This document shows positions 45,134 to 58,500 of a stretch of DNA of 64,000 nt, piece after piece. The notes below the pieces were generated by a model. That model saw only the letters and a list, made by a program, of their open reading frames with translations, searched no databases and was not told the origin of the DNA. The DNA comes from Trema orientale (lineage: Eukaryota; Streptophyta; Magnoliopsida; Rosales; Cannabaceae), in NCBI GenBank assembly GCA_002914845.1, contig JXTC01000299.1, forward strand, positions 317,002 through 381,001, written 5' to 3'. Every line of letters starts with the position of its first letter. The first letter of the stretch is position 1. Position numbers and translations under genes: made by a program.

Positions 45134-48100
45134 TCAACCTAGACCCCCAACATATGGAATCATAGTAAAGGGAAGCCATGAATCTCCCTGAATAAACTCA
45201 GCCACTGTAAAGGCACTCGCTGCGGATGAGTTGGCAATTACGTGGAAACCCGGCCACTTGACCCGCCCGCCCATTTCCGAACCGGGTCCACTATTCTTGT
45301 ACTCTCCATAATACAGTGTGTCCAGCCTATAGGTACCCCCTTCCCAGTCCATCCAACCCTCTGAATTGATGATATTGCTCATGTACGTCTGCATGAAAAC
45401 CGTACGTGAATACTTCCCCCACGGTCGTCCTAGGTACGTCGGCGTGGTGGCTCTTACCGAATTTTTCGCAATACTGTCTCCGAAAATGGTGCATTTTTGG
45501 AAGGAGAAGCCAGAGTTGGACTCCGAGAAGTTGCGGCCGTTCGCAGTGATGGTATTCTTCCCCTCGACGCGGTTTTGGCGGGAGAGGATGTGGCAGTTTT
45601 GGAAGACTGCCTTCGCGCGACCGAAGATGAAGTCGACAGTGCCGGATATTCGACATTTTTTATAGAATTGGCGGTTGGAGTGTGCGTATAGAGTATCTTG
45701 GTGGCCGATAAATTTGCACTGGTAGAAAGCGGAGCAGTCGGAATTCGAGCGGAGCGCCACTGCCTGGTGATTGTTTGGTTCGGCGGTGTTTTCGAACCCC
45801 ATGTTTATAGCTATGAAGCCTTGGCCGGTCACAGCTGCAGAATTATAAATTAAGATATATGTAATGAATATTTATAGTATGCAAACTCTCATTCCCTATG
45901 ACAAAATTATTATGATTATGTGACGTTTTATTTAGTGAAGATGTTCTTGTCTGTCAAAAGTTCATCAAACGAGGGGTTCCATGACATGTGCATATGCTAA
46001 ACATAGTTGCATACTAACATAAAGACTCAAAAAGTGTACACATATAGTAATAAGAAAAATAGACTTGGCCTTGTAGACATAAGTGACGTTAAACTAAATA
46101 GAATTAGGACAAAAATGCATCGTCAAACAGAAAAATTCATTAGAGAGCCAGATATGTACTTTAAGACAAGAACAAATAATAAAATAAAATAGAAAGAGCA
46201 ATAATATTCAAATGCATTGAAATCAGCATTTGAACCACACGATCACGAAAAAATAAATAAACCATAAAATTTGGTAGGGGATTGTACACACGTACTTTCA
46301 ATTTTGCACGTACGCCTCTATTAGGACCCCTTGTATTATTAATGCTCTATGATTAAATTTATGATAAGGTACGCACCAAATGTTGCAGTGTGATATGTCG
46401 GCCAACCACCTCCATAGCTCCGGTTGCCGGTCACCACCGTTAGGTCCCTACCTTCTCCAATTATAACCAAGTTCCACGTATTTGAATCAATATCCACGTA
46501 CTCTCTATACAACCCTCTCTTAACAAAAATCACGTAGTGTCTCTGGCTATGCTTTGGTGCGGACAAGACTGCGTCCATTATTTTTGTGAAATTCCCACTA
46601 CCATCTTGAGCAACCGTAACGTTTGGATATCGAAAATGTTCCGATATGTTCCGATGTAGATCGTGGTTATAATGTTTTGATCTAGGGAATAATATATTTT
46701 GTTGTACTTGCACCATGTTTAAGAGGTTTATGAGTGATTTGGTCAGCAACTCATTGAGGTTATTCTCTAGTACCGATGATGATCTCATGTTGTCAACGAC
46801 AACCGTTTTGGCGTCGTTTAGACCTTCCATGCATGTCGCTTGGTTTGCTAGAGCGGCACTTAACCATGTTCTTATGTCAGATCTTACGTCTCCTGTTCCA
46901 TAGAATTGTTCATACCCTGTAGTATTATTTAAGAAGCTAATTAATTTTAGGTTTCGATAATATATGTTTATATTATAAAGGTTGCCAATCTGGTAGGTAT
47001 TTTTTTTTTTTTACCTATGTGTAGGTTTTGTTTTTTTCTAGCCGTTGGATCATCATCTAACAATAATCTAACGATTAAAATGAGATGTATGAAAAGACGT
47101 GCATCATTAATATTTTTCTCTCTCCTACTTTTTAATATAAAAAAATGTGCAAAATTTTTTTTCATTGGCCCAATTGATACCTACACATAGGTAAAAAAAA
47201 AAAAAACCTACTGGATTGATGCCCTATTATAAATACACATCTATATAAATAACAATACAATATAACACATATGGAAATCTATGGAGCGTAATGAGAAAGG
47301 TAAAGTAAACCGCAGTCTGAAATAATTCCTAATAACTTGTTCATTCACTCGTGAATACCAGAAATTAATGCATATCAAACTTAATTCTTTAAGAATATAT
47401 AGCAAATATTTGGAAATTACAATGGATATAAAGAAAATCTCGAATTACAAAGTACTGACAAATAAAATCTCAAATATAATATAATGCATTAAATGCAAAA
47501 TTTTAGAATTACCAAGTCAATTCTAGATTAATTAGTTTTCAAATTCACTTTTATACAATTTCTAGGATTCACGATTTCTAGATTTTCTCAAATTCATTTG
47601 CTAATTATAGCCCCATAATTCAAAGTATTGAATCGAAATTAATTGAATTAATGCATGCTTCCAAGTATTTTATCTTGGGATGCTCTAATCGACTCATAAA
47701 GTTTAAAGTCAAATATTGTGTATTGCATCACTAATACTGTAGTTCAAGATTATCAATGGAAGCGCTTAGTAAGAAGTAAAATCATAAAAACACACTACGT
47801 ACACAAGAGACATATATAAGAAGACTTCTCAATGGTTACAATTTTTTTGTGACCATGAATGGATACTAAAAAAAGTAGTGATAACATTAAATTTTTTTGA
47901 TGGTAATAAATAGCATTAAATTTTTTTGGCCAACCACCAAACTAGTCACCATCGTAGGATATTAGATCTAACGGTTTAAACCATTGTAACTATCCATGAG
48001 TAAATATTGTTGTAACGATTTAAACCAAATTTGGTTCTGCAAATTGTCTACGTCTAAAGGATGTGCGTTATTCCACCACATGCATAAACATTAACAAGAT

Positions 48101-48732
48101 ACTAACAAACTTAGATGTCGCATACCCACTTTTCGATGATATCACAACTCTACATATCCTACAAATCTTACACTCATATTCACTTCAGATATTGGCCTAA
48201 TTAGGCCACATATATACACAAATACCCACACTTATTCAAACCGATCATCTATTAACCAAGCGAAAAATAAGAAATAAATTCAAACAAAGAACAACATTTG
48301 AGTTACTATAACTATGTTTCAATTAACGTATATTGTTTGGCAAAGTTAATTCTGGATCTCGTATACATATATAAAGAAAATTCTATCTTGCAAACCTTTA
48401 GGATCGTGAATGCCATGGAGAGACCAATTCAGGAGTTGGGTACTTGAACCTAGCAAATCCACACAGTCTGAGATAGCATGATGATGAGAAAGTTGATCAA
48501 GATCATGATCATCATGATGGTGAAGGTGGGACGTGATAACATTAGTCAAATTTTGTATTACTTTGAGGGTTGACTCCACTGACTCCTCGAATACATGTGA
48601 AGGAACTTTTAAGAAGTGGTGATCTAAGACATGAGTTTTGGAACATGAATTCATGGGAAGGAAGCAGAACAAAATGGTTATTCTTAAAAAAATGGAAAGA
48701 AATGACAATCTCTTTGATAAAGGCAGAGCCAT
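45134..48732 (-). CDS. Pectinesterase with N-terminal PMEI domain (type I PME)
   Basis: Three exons on the minus strand: 48732-48396, 46916-46377 and 45834-45134, joined in phase 1 at both GT-AG introns, giving 525 residues. The N-terminus (MALPLSKRLSFLSIFLRITI...) is a signal peptide or anchor for secretion. The inhibitor domain includes SDCVDLLGSSTQLLNWSLHG and DIRTWLSAALANQATCMEGL. The catalytic domain starts near NVTVAQDGSGNF. Active-site positions are present: Gln316 in QAVAL, Gln338-Asp339 in GHQDTLY, Asp360 in VDFIFG and Arg429 in LGRPW. It would de-esterify homogalacturonan in the cell wall. The linker lacks a clear RRLL-type processing motif (it reads FPRSKHYNHDLHRN), and GHQDTLY replaces the commoner GYQDTLY. 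Intron 1 (1.5 kb) contains a MITE. Confidence 0.95.
46980..47224. mobile_element. 245-bp Mutator-like MITE in intron 1 of the pectinesterase gene
   Basis: The 9-mer tattataaa flanks it at 46971-46979 and 47225-47233. The terminal inverted repeats are about 46 bp: ggttgccaatctggtaggt, T run, acctatgtgtaggt on the left, and gggcatcaatccagtaggt, T run, acctatgtgtaggt on the opposite strand from the right. The 9-bp duplication indicates the Mutator superfamily. A partial relative lies at 23886-24080. Confidence 0.92.
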
Positions 48733-49575
48733 ATGTACATTGGTGTCTTGCGAGAACTATATCGAAAAGTGTCGATGATGAGAATTGTACAGACATGACA
48801 TGACATGCATGCAGTCTATATTGCTCTTGGGGCTAAATATAATCTTTAATTCGAGTCACTGATTGGAAGCATTAGTTGTATTTATTTTTTTTTTTTGTGC
48901 CTTAAATTTATTATCAAGATTGTGTCATTTAAATATATTTTTTTTTTTTTACCTTTATAGGTATTTTTTTAACCGATCATTATATATATAAATAAACATA
49001 TAAGATATAACGCCATTTCAATAATTATTTGAGACATCAAAATTAATTTGAGATGTATGATATTAGCTCACCATAAAGAGGACCAATATTAGTTATCATA
49101 ATGTCATATGGAGAGTTGACCGATTTATAGATATCATTAGTCATGTTCTTCCCATTTTTGCTTATACATATAACATCATCCCAGTAAGGATCAATATGCT
49201 TGCATGTATAAGTTTGTATAGGTTCAGAGACAAAAGACATGTCTCATATACTCCTGTTAAAAATAAAATAAAACATAAAACAAAAAGAGCAAAAAATGGA
49301 ACTTTTTTAATGGTTTAAAGATCAAAATGATAGAATTAAATTTTAAAGACAAAATGAGACTCTTTGCATAATTTAGAGATTAATAACGTCATTTATTTAA
49401 GAAACAAATATTAGAATAGTCCCCAAGGGCAGGAGCATTCAAGCCTTGACCGGATTTGTGAATGTCAGCTAAGAAGTTAAATCCCTGGTTGTGCTAATCT
49501 TGTCTAGTCATTTGCTCAAGCTTAGTGTTTGACAAAAATATCAAACGTGCATTTCTATACATACGTCTACAGATG

Positions 49576-49628
<53 letters not shown>

Positions 49629-49761
49629 TGACACGACATAGCAAGAGAAGTCGAAAAGCGAATTTTTGGGTCAACAATCCAGGACCAAGGCCCACCTGGA
49701 AGAAGCAAAGGGAAATGGACGATTTGGACTAAATGGCTATGTCCTATTCTAAGAATATTTT
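48733..49761. other. Upstream region of the pectinesterase gene
   Basis: This is the presumed promoter side of the minus-strand gene. A 65-codon minus-strand frame at 49043-49240 has no recognised domain and I leave it uncalled. An (AT)n tract of about 44 bp lies at 49579-49622. Confidence 0.5.
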
Positions 49762-51404
49762 TGTGACAACCAGTATAAAAAAAATGGGGGGTTTAGTTGT
49801 ATTAAATAAATAATATAAAGATAAATGAAATGATAAAAGAGCCCTTACTTAAATAGAATATTTTGGGTTAATTTAATACATTAATATTTAGTCCCTTTAA
49901 GAAACCTAAGACTAATAATCTTATACATACGCCTTACAGAGAGGAGAGAGAGAGACAGAAGGCTATGCACGCATAAGAAGAAGATGAAGATGAAGAGACT
50001 ATTATCATAGGTTATTGAGACTCACTCCTAAGGCAATAAACTCTTAACCAATTGAGTTTTATGTTTTAATTTGATTTTGGGAATGAGATTGAATATTTAG
50101 GGTTAGGGTTTTGAATTGATCATAAATTATTTATAAAATATGGAGATGAATCTGATAGAGAAAGAAGCCTATTGATATTAGAATTCAAACAAGACAAATT
50201 TTGAATGATTTGGTCGGGTAAATAGAAAGTTATGAATTTTAGAGTTTTGGGCTAATATGTAAAAACGTAACAGAGATTCTGACTAGCTTTTCAGAGATTT
50301 TTACTTATATGATCAAGTCATATTTCGTATAGTTGGAAAGCTTATCAAATTATCTTTCCAACGGTATATAATTTGTCAAAAACGGACTTATAATCAGAGA
50401 GTTATAGCCAATTGAAATTAGTACTACGAATCTNNNNNNNNNNNNNNNNNNNNNNNNNNNNNNNNNNNNNNNNNNNNNNNNNNNNNNNNNNNNNNNNNNN
50501 NNNNNNNNNNNNNNNNNNNNNNNNNNNNNNNNNNNNNNNNNNNNNNNNNNNNNNNNNNNNNNNNNNNNNNNNNNNNNNNNNNNNNNNNNNNNNNNNNNNN
50601 NNNNNNNNNNNNNNNNNNNNNNNNNNNNNNNNNNNNNNNNNNNNNNNNNNNNNNNNNNNNNNNNNNNNNNNNNNNNNNNNNNNNNNNNNNNNNNNNNNNN
50701 NNNNNNNNNNNNNNNNNNNNNNNNNNNNNNNNNNNNNNNNNNNNNNNNNNNNNNNNNNNNNNNNNNNNNNNNNNNNNNNNNNNNNNNNNNNNNNNNNNNN
50801 NNNNNNNNNNNNNNNNNNNNNNNNNNNNNNNNNNNNNNNNNNNNNNNNNNNNNNNNNNNNNNNNNNNNNNNNNNNNNNNNNNNNNNNNNNNNNNNNNNNN
50901 NNNNNNNNNNNNNNNNNNNNNNNNNNNNNNNNNNNNNNNNNNNNNNNNNNNNNNNNNNNNNNNNNNNNNNNNNNNNNNNNNNNNNNNNNNNNNNNNNNNN
51001 NNNNNNNNNNNNNNNNNNNNNNNNNNNNNNNNNNNNNNNNNNNNNNNNNNNNNNNNNNNNNNNNNNNNNNNNNNNNNNNNNNNNNNNNNNNNNNNNNNNN
51101 NNNNNNNNNNNNNNNNNNNNNNNNNNNNNNNNNNNNNNNNNNNNNNNNNNNNNNNNNNNNNNNNNNNNNNNNNNNNNNNNNNNNNNNNNNNNNNNNNNNN
51201 NNNNNNNNNNNNNNNNNNNNNNNNNNNNNNNNNNNNNNNNNNNNNNNNNNNNNNNNNNNNNNNNNTGGGTTGTACATGATTTAGTGGTATTTATTGGAGT
51301 TTAATTATTCTTTATTTTTGTGAATTGTAGATAGATGCCTTGCATATTTATAAGGCTTTGCCTTATAGGTATGCGGCGCGCGTCCTCGGATGTGGGGCGT
51401 GACA
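49762..51404. mobile_element. Solo-LTR-like element with 5-bp target duplication, containing the assembly gap
   Basis: The left end is TGTGACAACCAG and the right end GGGGCGTGACA. The pentamer atttt lies at 49757-49761 and 51405-51409. The left part contains 'gaaagcttatcaaattatctttccaacgg', a phrase common in large plant LTRs. Positions 50434-51265 are N, so the true length and any internal content are unknown. A solo LTR of about 1.6 kb is the simplest reading if the gap size is right. Confidence 0.75.
50434..51265. other. Assembly gap (832 N)
   Basis: A run of N only. The open frames across it are artefacts. It falls inside a repeat, the usual cause of scaffold gaps. Confidence 1.
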
Positions 51405-52581
51405 ATTTTGATAAATGACTTTTTTAATAGGTCACAGTGCAATGTACTATCACCTGATCTTTGATTAGTATTAAGAAGTTATAATTTTATAGTCACATAT
51501 TATGTGACACCGTCACACAATACTGTGACGCTACTAAAAAGTCATTTTCTAAAATACTCAAAAAAAAAATCATTTTAGTCCAAATTACTACTGCTTACAT
51601 CAAATTCCCGAGAAGCAATTACTACATCTAACTTGGAGCCTTCTCTCATTCACTTCTATCAGTCCAAGGTTCGAGTCTCGCCTCCATAAAGTCTCATCCT
51701 AAAAATGACATTGATTAGTAGAAAAATTGTGGATGATTATTGGACCAATAATTGATAAAAGCACACGAATAAGGCCCCTTATGTTCTACTTAAGGAATAA
51801 TGCTAAAGTGTCCCAAAATTTGTACTAAATTTTAATACTAAAACATATATGGTATATGATTTGTCATCATTCAGTTGGTGAATGTGATTAATTTATTTGT
51901 TCTAATTTCTAATACATTAATTCAATAGTGATCAACTTATGTGCCACATGTGTAGATATTAAAAAATTAGTACAAAATACCTAGCATCATCCTTGAAATT
52001 TCAAGCAAATAAAGTACTTCACCTCACTTAACCATATATAGAGAGAAAATGAACCATTGGAATCAGCCAAAATTTTCATGTTGGGTTTATGTTCAACTAC
52101 CGCACTATACGAGTCAAAGGATCTCTCATTCTTTAACATTTTTTTCTCGTTTTCACGTTTTTACAATTATAATAACTGGAACAATAATCAATTTCTATAA
52201 ACAATATGTATTATGTAGCTTACACAAAATCACGTGCCCACTTATCTGTTAAAGAATAAAAAATACGAGTGAAAAAAAGAAGCTTTGACCACAACCTGTA
52301 AGAATTACCATGATCATGATTCATGTTGCTCTTGCTAAAACGTTCAAGACTTTGGAATATGTCCACTTTCATATACCCCTTTTGTTTGTCAGTGTTAGCA
52401 GTAATATATGGAATATTACCAGAATCAAAATCTCATCCTCTGTCTTCATCAATGTGTCAAGGACGATCTTCATTGTTAAGATGTTAGCAAGTGAAAAAAA
52501 AGCCCCTCAAAGTTGAAACTTCCTGTTGGGGAGGTACGTGTATAGATAGAATGTAAAAGGTATATAGCTTCTTCTCAGATT
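51405..52581. other. 3' flank of the ABC transporter gene, otherwise gene-free
   Basis: AT-rich DNA. A phrase 'aaggttcgagtctcgcctcc' at about 51665 resembles the B box of tRNA-derived repeats, but no A box or cloverleaf was found. The part nearest 52581 should hold the 3' untranslated region of the transporter. Confidence 0.45.
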
Positions 52582-55500
52582 TCACTTCTTCTGAAAAGTT
52601 ACCATACAAAAGAATGCAAGCACACGGCTAACAATACCAATGAGGACGAGTACTAGTATACAAAGAGTCCAGTCATGAAGACTATAGCCACTCCTCAAAA
52701 GGGAACCGCATCGAGTTATCAGCCAGACTCCATAATACCTGCATTAGGGTCCAGATCATGCCTTACACATGGCTTAATAGGGTAATTACTTTTGTGTTGA
52801 GAAAAGGGCTGCGAGTTATGACGTTACCTTTCGGCGTTTGCAATCACAAATGCTTCCAAAGCCCACCTAGGGTAGCAAAAATCAGCAAAAGTCTTTACAA
52901 CTTTACTATCATTTGTCCGTGTGGCGATAAGAGTCAAGACAACCGGAAGAAGCACTGACCACTACACAAAATAGTAGCTTTTCATTAGATATATAAGATG
53001 ATATGAGAAAATCCACAGGAATAACCATAGTTTTCCCTTCTTTTTGTTGTGATACTCACCAGCTGAGCTGCACCTTGTTCGAAGAAGATGGCCAAGGCAT
53101 AGGCTATACCGGTAACACAGTAAACAAGACAGAGAAGAACAATATAATTATCTGCGAAGGAAGATCTTGGATTGGTGAGGAAATAGAATGTTGAGAGATA
53201 CACCACAGGTTTGACCACTGTATTGAAATGGTCAATCGTATCCTTGGCTAGAAAATAAGCCAGACTGCTCATGCCAGAGGAACTTTCTCTCCAGTAGTGT
53301 AACCTATCCACGGAGAATGATCTCAAAGCCGCAATTTTGCACAGAAGAGCTGAAATCAGAATAAAAGGCAGTAAGTAAAGAAGATAAGTTTCTGCATATT
53401 GATGCTGTATTCGTTATATATATGGGTGATTTATGTTCATTTCTCATCAACTGCTCATGTGATATTGTCAAGTAATGTTTTTGTCTGTTTTTTCACCATG
53501 TCAATTGGCACAATAGCAAAGGCTGCAAAGCAAATTAAAGAGAACCTTGTGGATGTGAGAATTTTTCCTACTTACAAACTGCAATAATGGTATAAGTATA
53601 ACCAGCTGCACCAAAGTTCTGATCGCTCATTTTAGCAAGTGATCCTAAGCAAGCTCCCGCTAGTAATAAAATCAAATAATCAACAGCTTGTATTTTAGCT
53701 TCTCTTAGTCTTTGCTTACCAACCCTGCATTGTCATTTAATATAGAAAAGATCAGGGGATACAATTTTCTTTAGAAAATATGCACTAGATAGGTGGATAG
53801 GTAAACACATTTAGCAATACAGACAACAAAATAGGAGTTCACAACTTGAAAAGATATAACTAGAGATTAGATAACATGTTTTAAACAAAATTTTTAATTT
53901 TTCTTGTGAAGCATTATTTGTTCTTCACATGTTAACTAAATAGATTTTGAGTGACAATATATGAAAGTCACAGAACTATATTTTACAAGTTTCTTGAAGC
54001 TGCTAACATTTGCTAGAAAATAATCATTTTTGTTTTCTTTTTTTCACCCACTTATTAGCAACTAAAAAGAAGACCTGTAGAAGATATATCTTCGTGTGGA
54101 TGTGCAGATTAAATGAACCCTTTCCTTGTCATCATTTATGAGTAACTAGACATTTCAAACAAGCGAACACAAAACAATTATGGCATTCCATTGGATTTGC
54201 GACAGACTTGTCATTAAGAATTTCAGTAAATCAGCCAGACCTCAGGAATGCAAAAGCAAATTCAAACCCAAATAAAAGATGTTATTTACCTCCCAAGGAA
54301 GTATTTATATTGTTGGAATACCCTTGGGGTTCTCCGTTTTGATAAATCCTTGGAACTCAAAAAATTGAGCCGTATCTTATCCCGTTGCACAGCCACGTTA
54401 CTTTTCACATCTTGCCATAACTCTTCAGCAAAAGACTGTTCTTCCACCCCAGCATCAGCAGGATATGGTTCATTAGTCAATTCTACAGCAGCTGAAGATG
54501 ATGCAATTTCTGTTGTATTCTGCCTCAAATCAGGGGGTACCTTGTACCCATTATAGATCATCCATCTGACAGGAAGTTCTTTATAATCCACCTTTGCACC
54601 TCTACCTGGCACCACGATACCCTCTAAAATATCAATAAAGTGATCTGGAGGGTTTACACGCTCAGGGATAATAATTCCAAGCCCAGCAAAGTAGTCTTCA
54701 ACTTTCTTCACCGGTCCATGATACACAGTAAGACCACCCTTTGCCAGGAGGACCAAATCATCAAACATTTTGAACAAGGCATAGCTGAAGCAAAATTTTC
54801 TCCAATTAGGCAAATGAAAAAAAGAAGGTAAATCTAAAACAAAACATGCTGAAGAATTCAAGAATATTAGCTGAGAGATAGACATGACTCTTACAACAAG
54901 GTAATGGTTCATTAGAAGATTGGTTAAGGCGTTATCGCTCGGCTCACTCAAGCATTTAACAAAAGGTTACAATACAACAATGTTAAGGTTACTGCATATT
55001 AGTTAACATAAATATATCCCAGACATTCTTGCGCATAATACGCACGCATGCATATGAATGATTTTGTGTAATGTTGGTGTTTACTAATATGAAGACCATG
55101 TAACTACCTTGGTTGGTGAACCACCATGCAGATGTTAACGCCCTCAAGAGCTTCACGTCTTAGTGCTCTAAGAAGTTGCTGGGAGGATGCACTGTCCAGA
55201 CCAGACGTAGGTTCATCCAAGATCAAAAGTGAAGGCTCCATAACCATCTCTAATCCAACATTAACTCTTTTTCTCTGGCCTCCAGATATCCCTCGCTTCT
55301 CTACTGTTCCGACCAAGGAATTCCGTACTGCCTGAAGCCCCAAAGACTCGATAACTCTTTCAACGACCAGAACTTTATCAGGTTTCAGCAAGTCAACTGA
55401 TAGCCTTCAAAAATCATGCACGTTAAAAAAAACATTGCAGCAGTCAGTCATTGAGATGGACAGACAATCATGGTGCACGGTAAGAAATTTAAGACAAGCA

Positions 55501-58500
55501 CATGACACGAAAGAAAAAAAAAAATCACCATGAGAAACACACATCATTCTGTGTTTATAACAATATATGCTCAAAGATAGCTCTATCAAGGCTTTTAGTT
55601 CACATCAGTAGATATTAATTTCCGATATAGCCATTCCTATTTTTCAACTCCAATTTTTCCTTATTGTTATGCAAATAATGAGGTCCATCCAGTTACGAAT
55701 CATGACATATTATTCCAGATGTATTTCATCTTCCATATGCCTAACTTGAGCTGAAAGGAAAGATTTACTTTCACGTGATCTAGTCTTTTCTATGTAGATC
55801 TACAATTTTTTTGCCACTGAAATCTTCCATTCATGACCTTTTTTTCCAATATATCTCCAAATCCTGAATCCAGAATAAGCTCTCCCTTTAAAAGCTAAAA
55901 GTTTCAGATCACATAACTCGGTCATGAATCATAAAAAAATATACAAGGTAACCAGCATGACTGCCATCAGTGCTTGATGATCATTAATTTCACATTAGAG
56001 TTCCCGTGGTAAACTACTTCCTTAATAGCAGTTTGAGTTTCAAATGTCAAATGTCAAAGAAAAGATTAACGTAATTTCGATTGTACACATATGTAGCAAG
56101 TTAAATTTGCAAAGAGCTCACAGTGGCATTGCATACCTGCACTTTGCACTAAACCAGAGATTCTCTTCCACTGTCAAGTTTCCATGCACAATATCATCTT
56201 GGGGCACAAAACCAATGATTTTCTTATAAGAATGAATCGATTCATCCCTTCCATTTATTAGAATTAAACCAGACACATTGCATCCAATAGCTTTTCCGGC
56301 TAGAGCGGAAAGAAATGTTGTTTTACCAGCACCTGATGGGCCCATGACAGATGTAATGCGACCAGGCTTGATACTGCCCGTAACACATCTTAAAAGATGT
56401 TTCTTTTTTGCTTTCAAAGTTAAGGTTAGATCTTTAAACGAAATCTCAATTAGAGGCTGCTTCCTGATTTTGTTATGAGTAGCCATTTTGATTACTCCTG
56501 AGAAGGTAAGATCCTTGAACTCTTGCTGCTGAGCTTTCTCTTTCTCAAGTTGAGCATATGCATATTTGAAAATTTGGCTATGAGTACTCATTTGCTTTCC
56601 CTTTGGCAGATTTATTGCACTATCATCTGTACTGTCAAAATTGAAACCTGAAAAATTCTTGGGGTCTTCCTCAATCTCATGTATTGTATGCATGAGATCG
56701 CTAGATTCATTTTGCTTTCCTTCTGATTGCACAGATGAAGACATAGATATACCAAAAGTAGATGTATTTGAAGGTGACGCATCATCATCAGTTTCAGAAT
56801 TGTATTGATCCAAAATCTTAAATTTCTCGGCATCCGTGACATCTCTTTTACGAGTGAATGTGCGAGATAATTGAGTTTGCAATCCAGTTGCATGCTTCTT
56901 GACAGCATTTTTCGCAGATCTCCACCTCTGGCGTGCTTGGACTGTCTCCCTTGCACTTCTGGCTGCTGCTTCTCTGGATTTAGCCAGTCTTCTTTCTCTA
57001 GTGGTAAGAACTTGATCAGAACAGTTGTAAATAATAAGTAAAAGAGTACCCAAAGCAGCCTGCATTAGCAATTGAAGAGCATGAATTTCCATAAGATATA
57101 ATGAGGAATGGAAATTAAAAAAAAATCGTATTTTTAAGGGCTATTTTAATATTAGCATAGTGTGCTCACATGAAAAGTCAATAAAAGTGTTCCAATGGTC
57201 TAGCTAAGTTTCTGTTTCTGAAATAGATAAAAGCAACTTACTATAAGCAGTATCCCATATGCTTGTATATCTTGATTTTCCGTGTTTTGATCACAAGAAG
57301 CCAACTTGAAGCAACCTGCATGACTAAAGGAAGGTCAAATGGTCTATGGAGAAACAAGTACACCAAACCCGGAAGTTTAAATTCCAAATTTATGGCAAAG
57401 GGATGTGGTTGTTAAAAAAACGATCGGGATCATGAAAACTATTTTAAGCACGCATAAATGTACACTTGTAATCATAACTGAATACATCTAGAAAAGTTTT
57501 AAAATAAACAGCAAAACTCACCTTTCTCTGATGTTGAACCCATCCTGCAATAGTGTCTGCATTACATGAAAGGAGAAAGGAAAAAATTGTTAGCATTACA
57601 AAATGAATACACAGCAGAAAAAGAGAATTAGTTTGGTAGTAGAATGTGAATCTCAGAACATAGTCCTAGAGATACAGTGGATCTTGCAAAAAAATCATGT
57701 AAAACTATGACGATATTGTGAGTAAGAAGATACATTTTTAAGACAAAAGTGAGCAGACAAATTTCAGTACCCACTGCTGCAATTATTCTTTTCTGTGGTT
57801 GTTGGGCAATATGATCCCGCTGAACAGAACAATTCACTACTACTCCCAACATCAGCCCAAATGTTAGCTCCTCCACAAGTATGGTTTGGCTGTCTTGGAG
57901 GTAGTTGGTAAAGGTATCTGTAGAAGTTTATCAATGCAGCATTTTAACTTCCCAAGGCATCAAGAACCATTAAAGATTAAAGAAATGGTGATCCAGAGAA
58001 TAGTAGAATCTGAACTCACGGTTCACATACACCAGTTGTTCTATTGAGTGTTGCGAGGGGACAATAAGAACCCAATGGGCAAGCTTCAAGAATGTGACAG
58101 TACATTAGTCGGCAACAGAAACATTTTTTACCAACTTGAAAACAAGTATATTACACCTAAACAGGGAATCAATTGATCCTTGGGAGATTTCAAGTTAGAA
58201 ATGCCTTAAACTAACATAACACAAAGAAAACCAGGAAAATACTTACGTATCATGCATGTAATACCATGTGGACAGAAAAAGCCTTCACAACAAGCCTGGC
58301 AGTCTCGAGTTCTCGCAGGCATTTCCTTCGAATTTCTAAGGTCAACCTGCTCATTGGGACCAACACTACAGGCCCATCCTGGTTCACAGCCAGAAACCCA
58401 AGAGGTTAAATTACAATTTTTATTGGGTTTCAAATAATTAGCACTAATAGCTCCAGAAAACAGATTGTTGAAATAGAACTTTGTTTCTGCTGCTGTACAC

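Noticed and set aside
49043..49240. 65-codon minus-strand frame upstream of the pectinesterase gene
   Set aside because: I recognise no domain, and no splice-compatible joining to the pectinesterase exons was needed or supported.
50402..51284. Two open frames of about 290 codons
   Set aside because: They consist of N and are artefacts of the assembly gap.
51640..51720. tRNA-like 'ggttcgagtctcgcc' box
   Set aside because: Only a B-box-like phrase is present; no A box at the right distance and no cloverleaf could be drawn.
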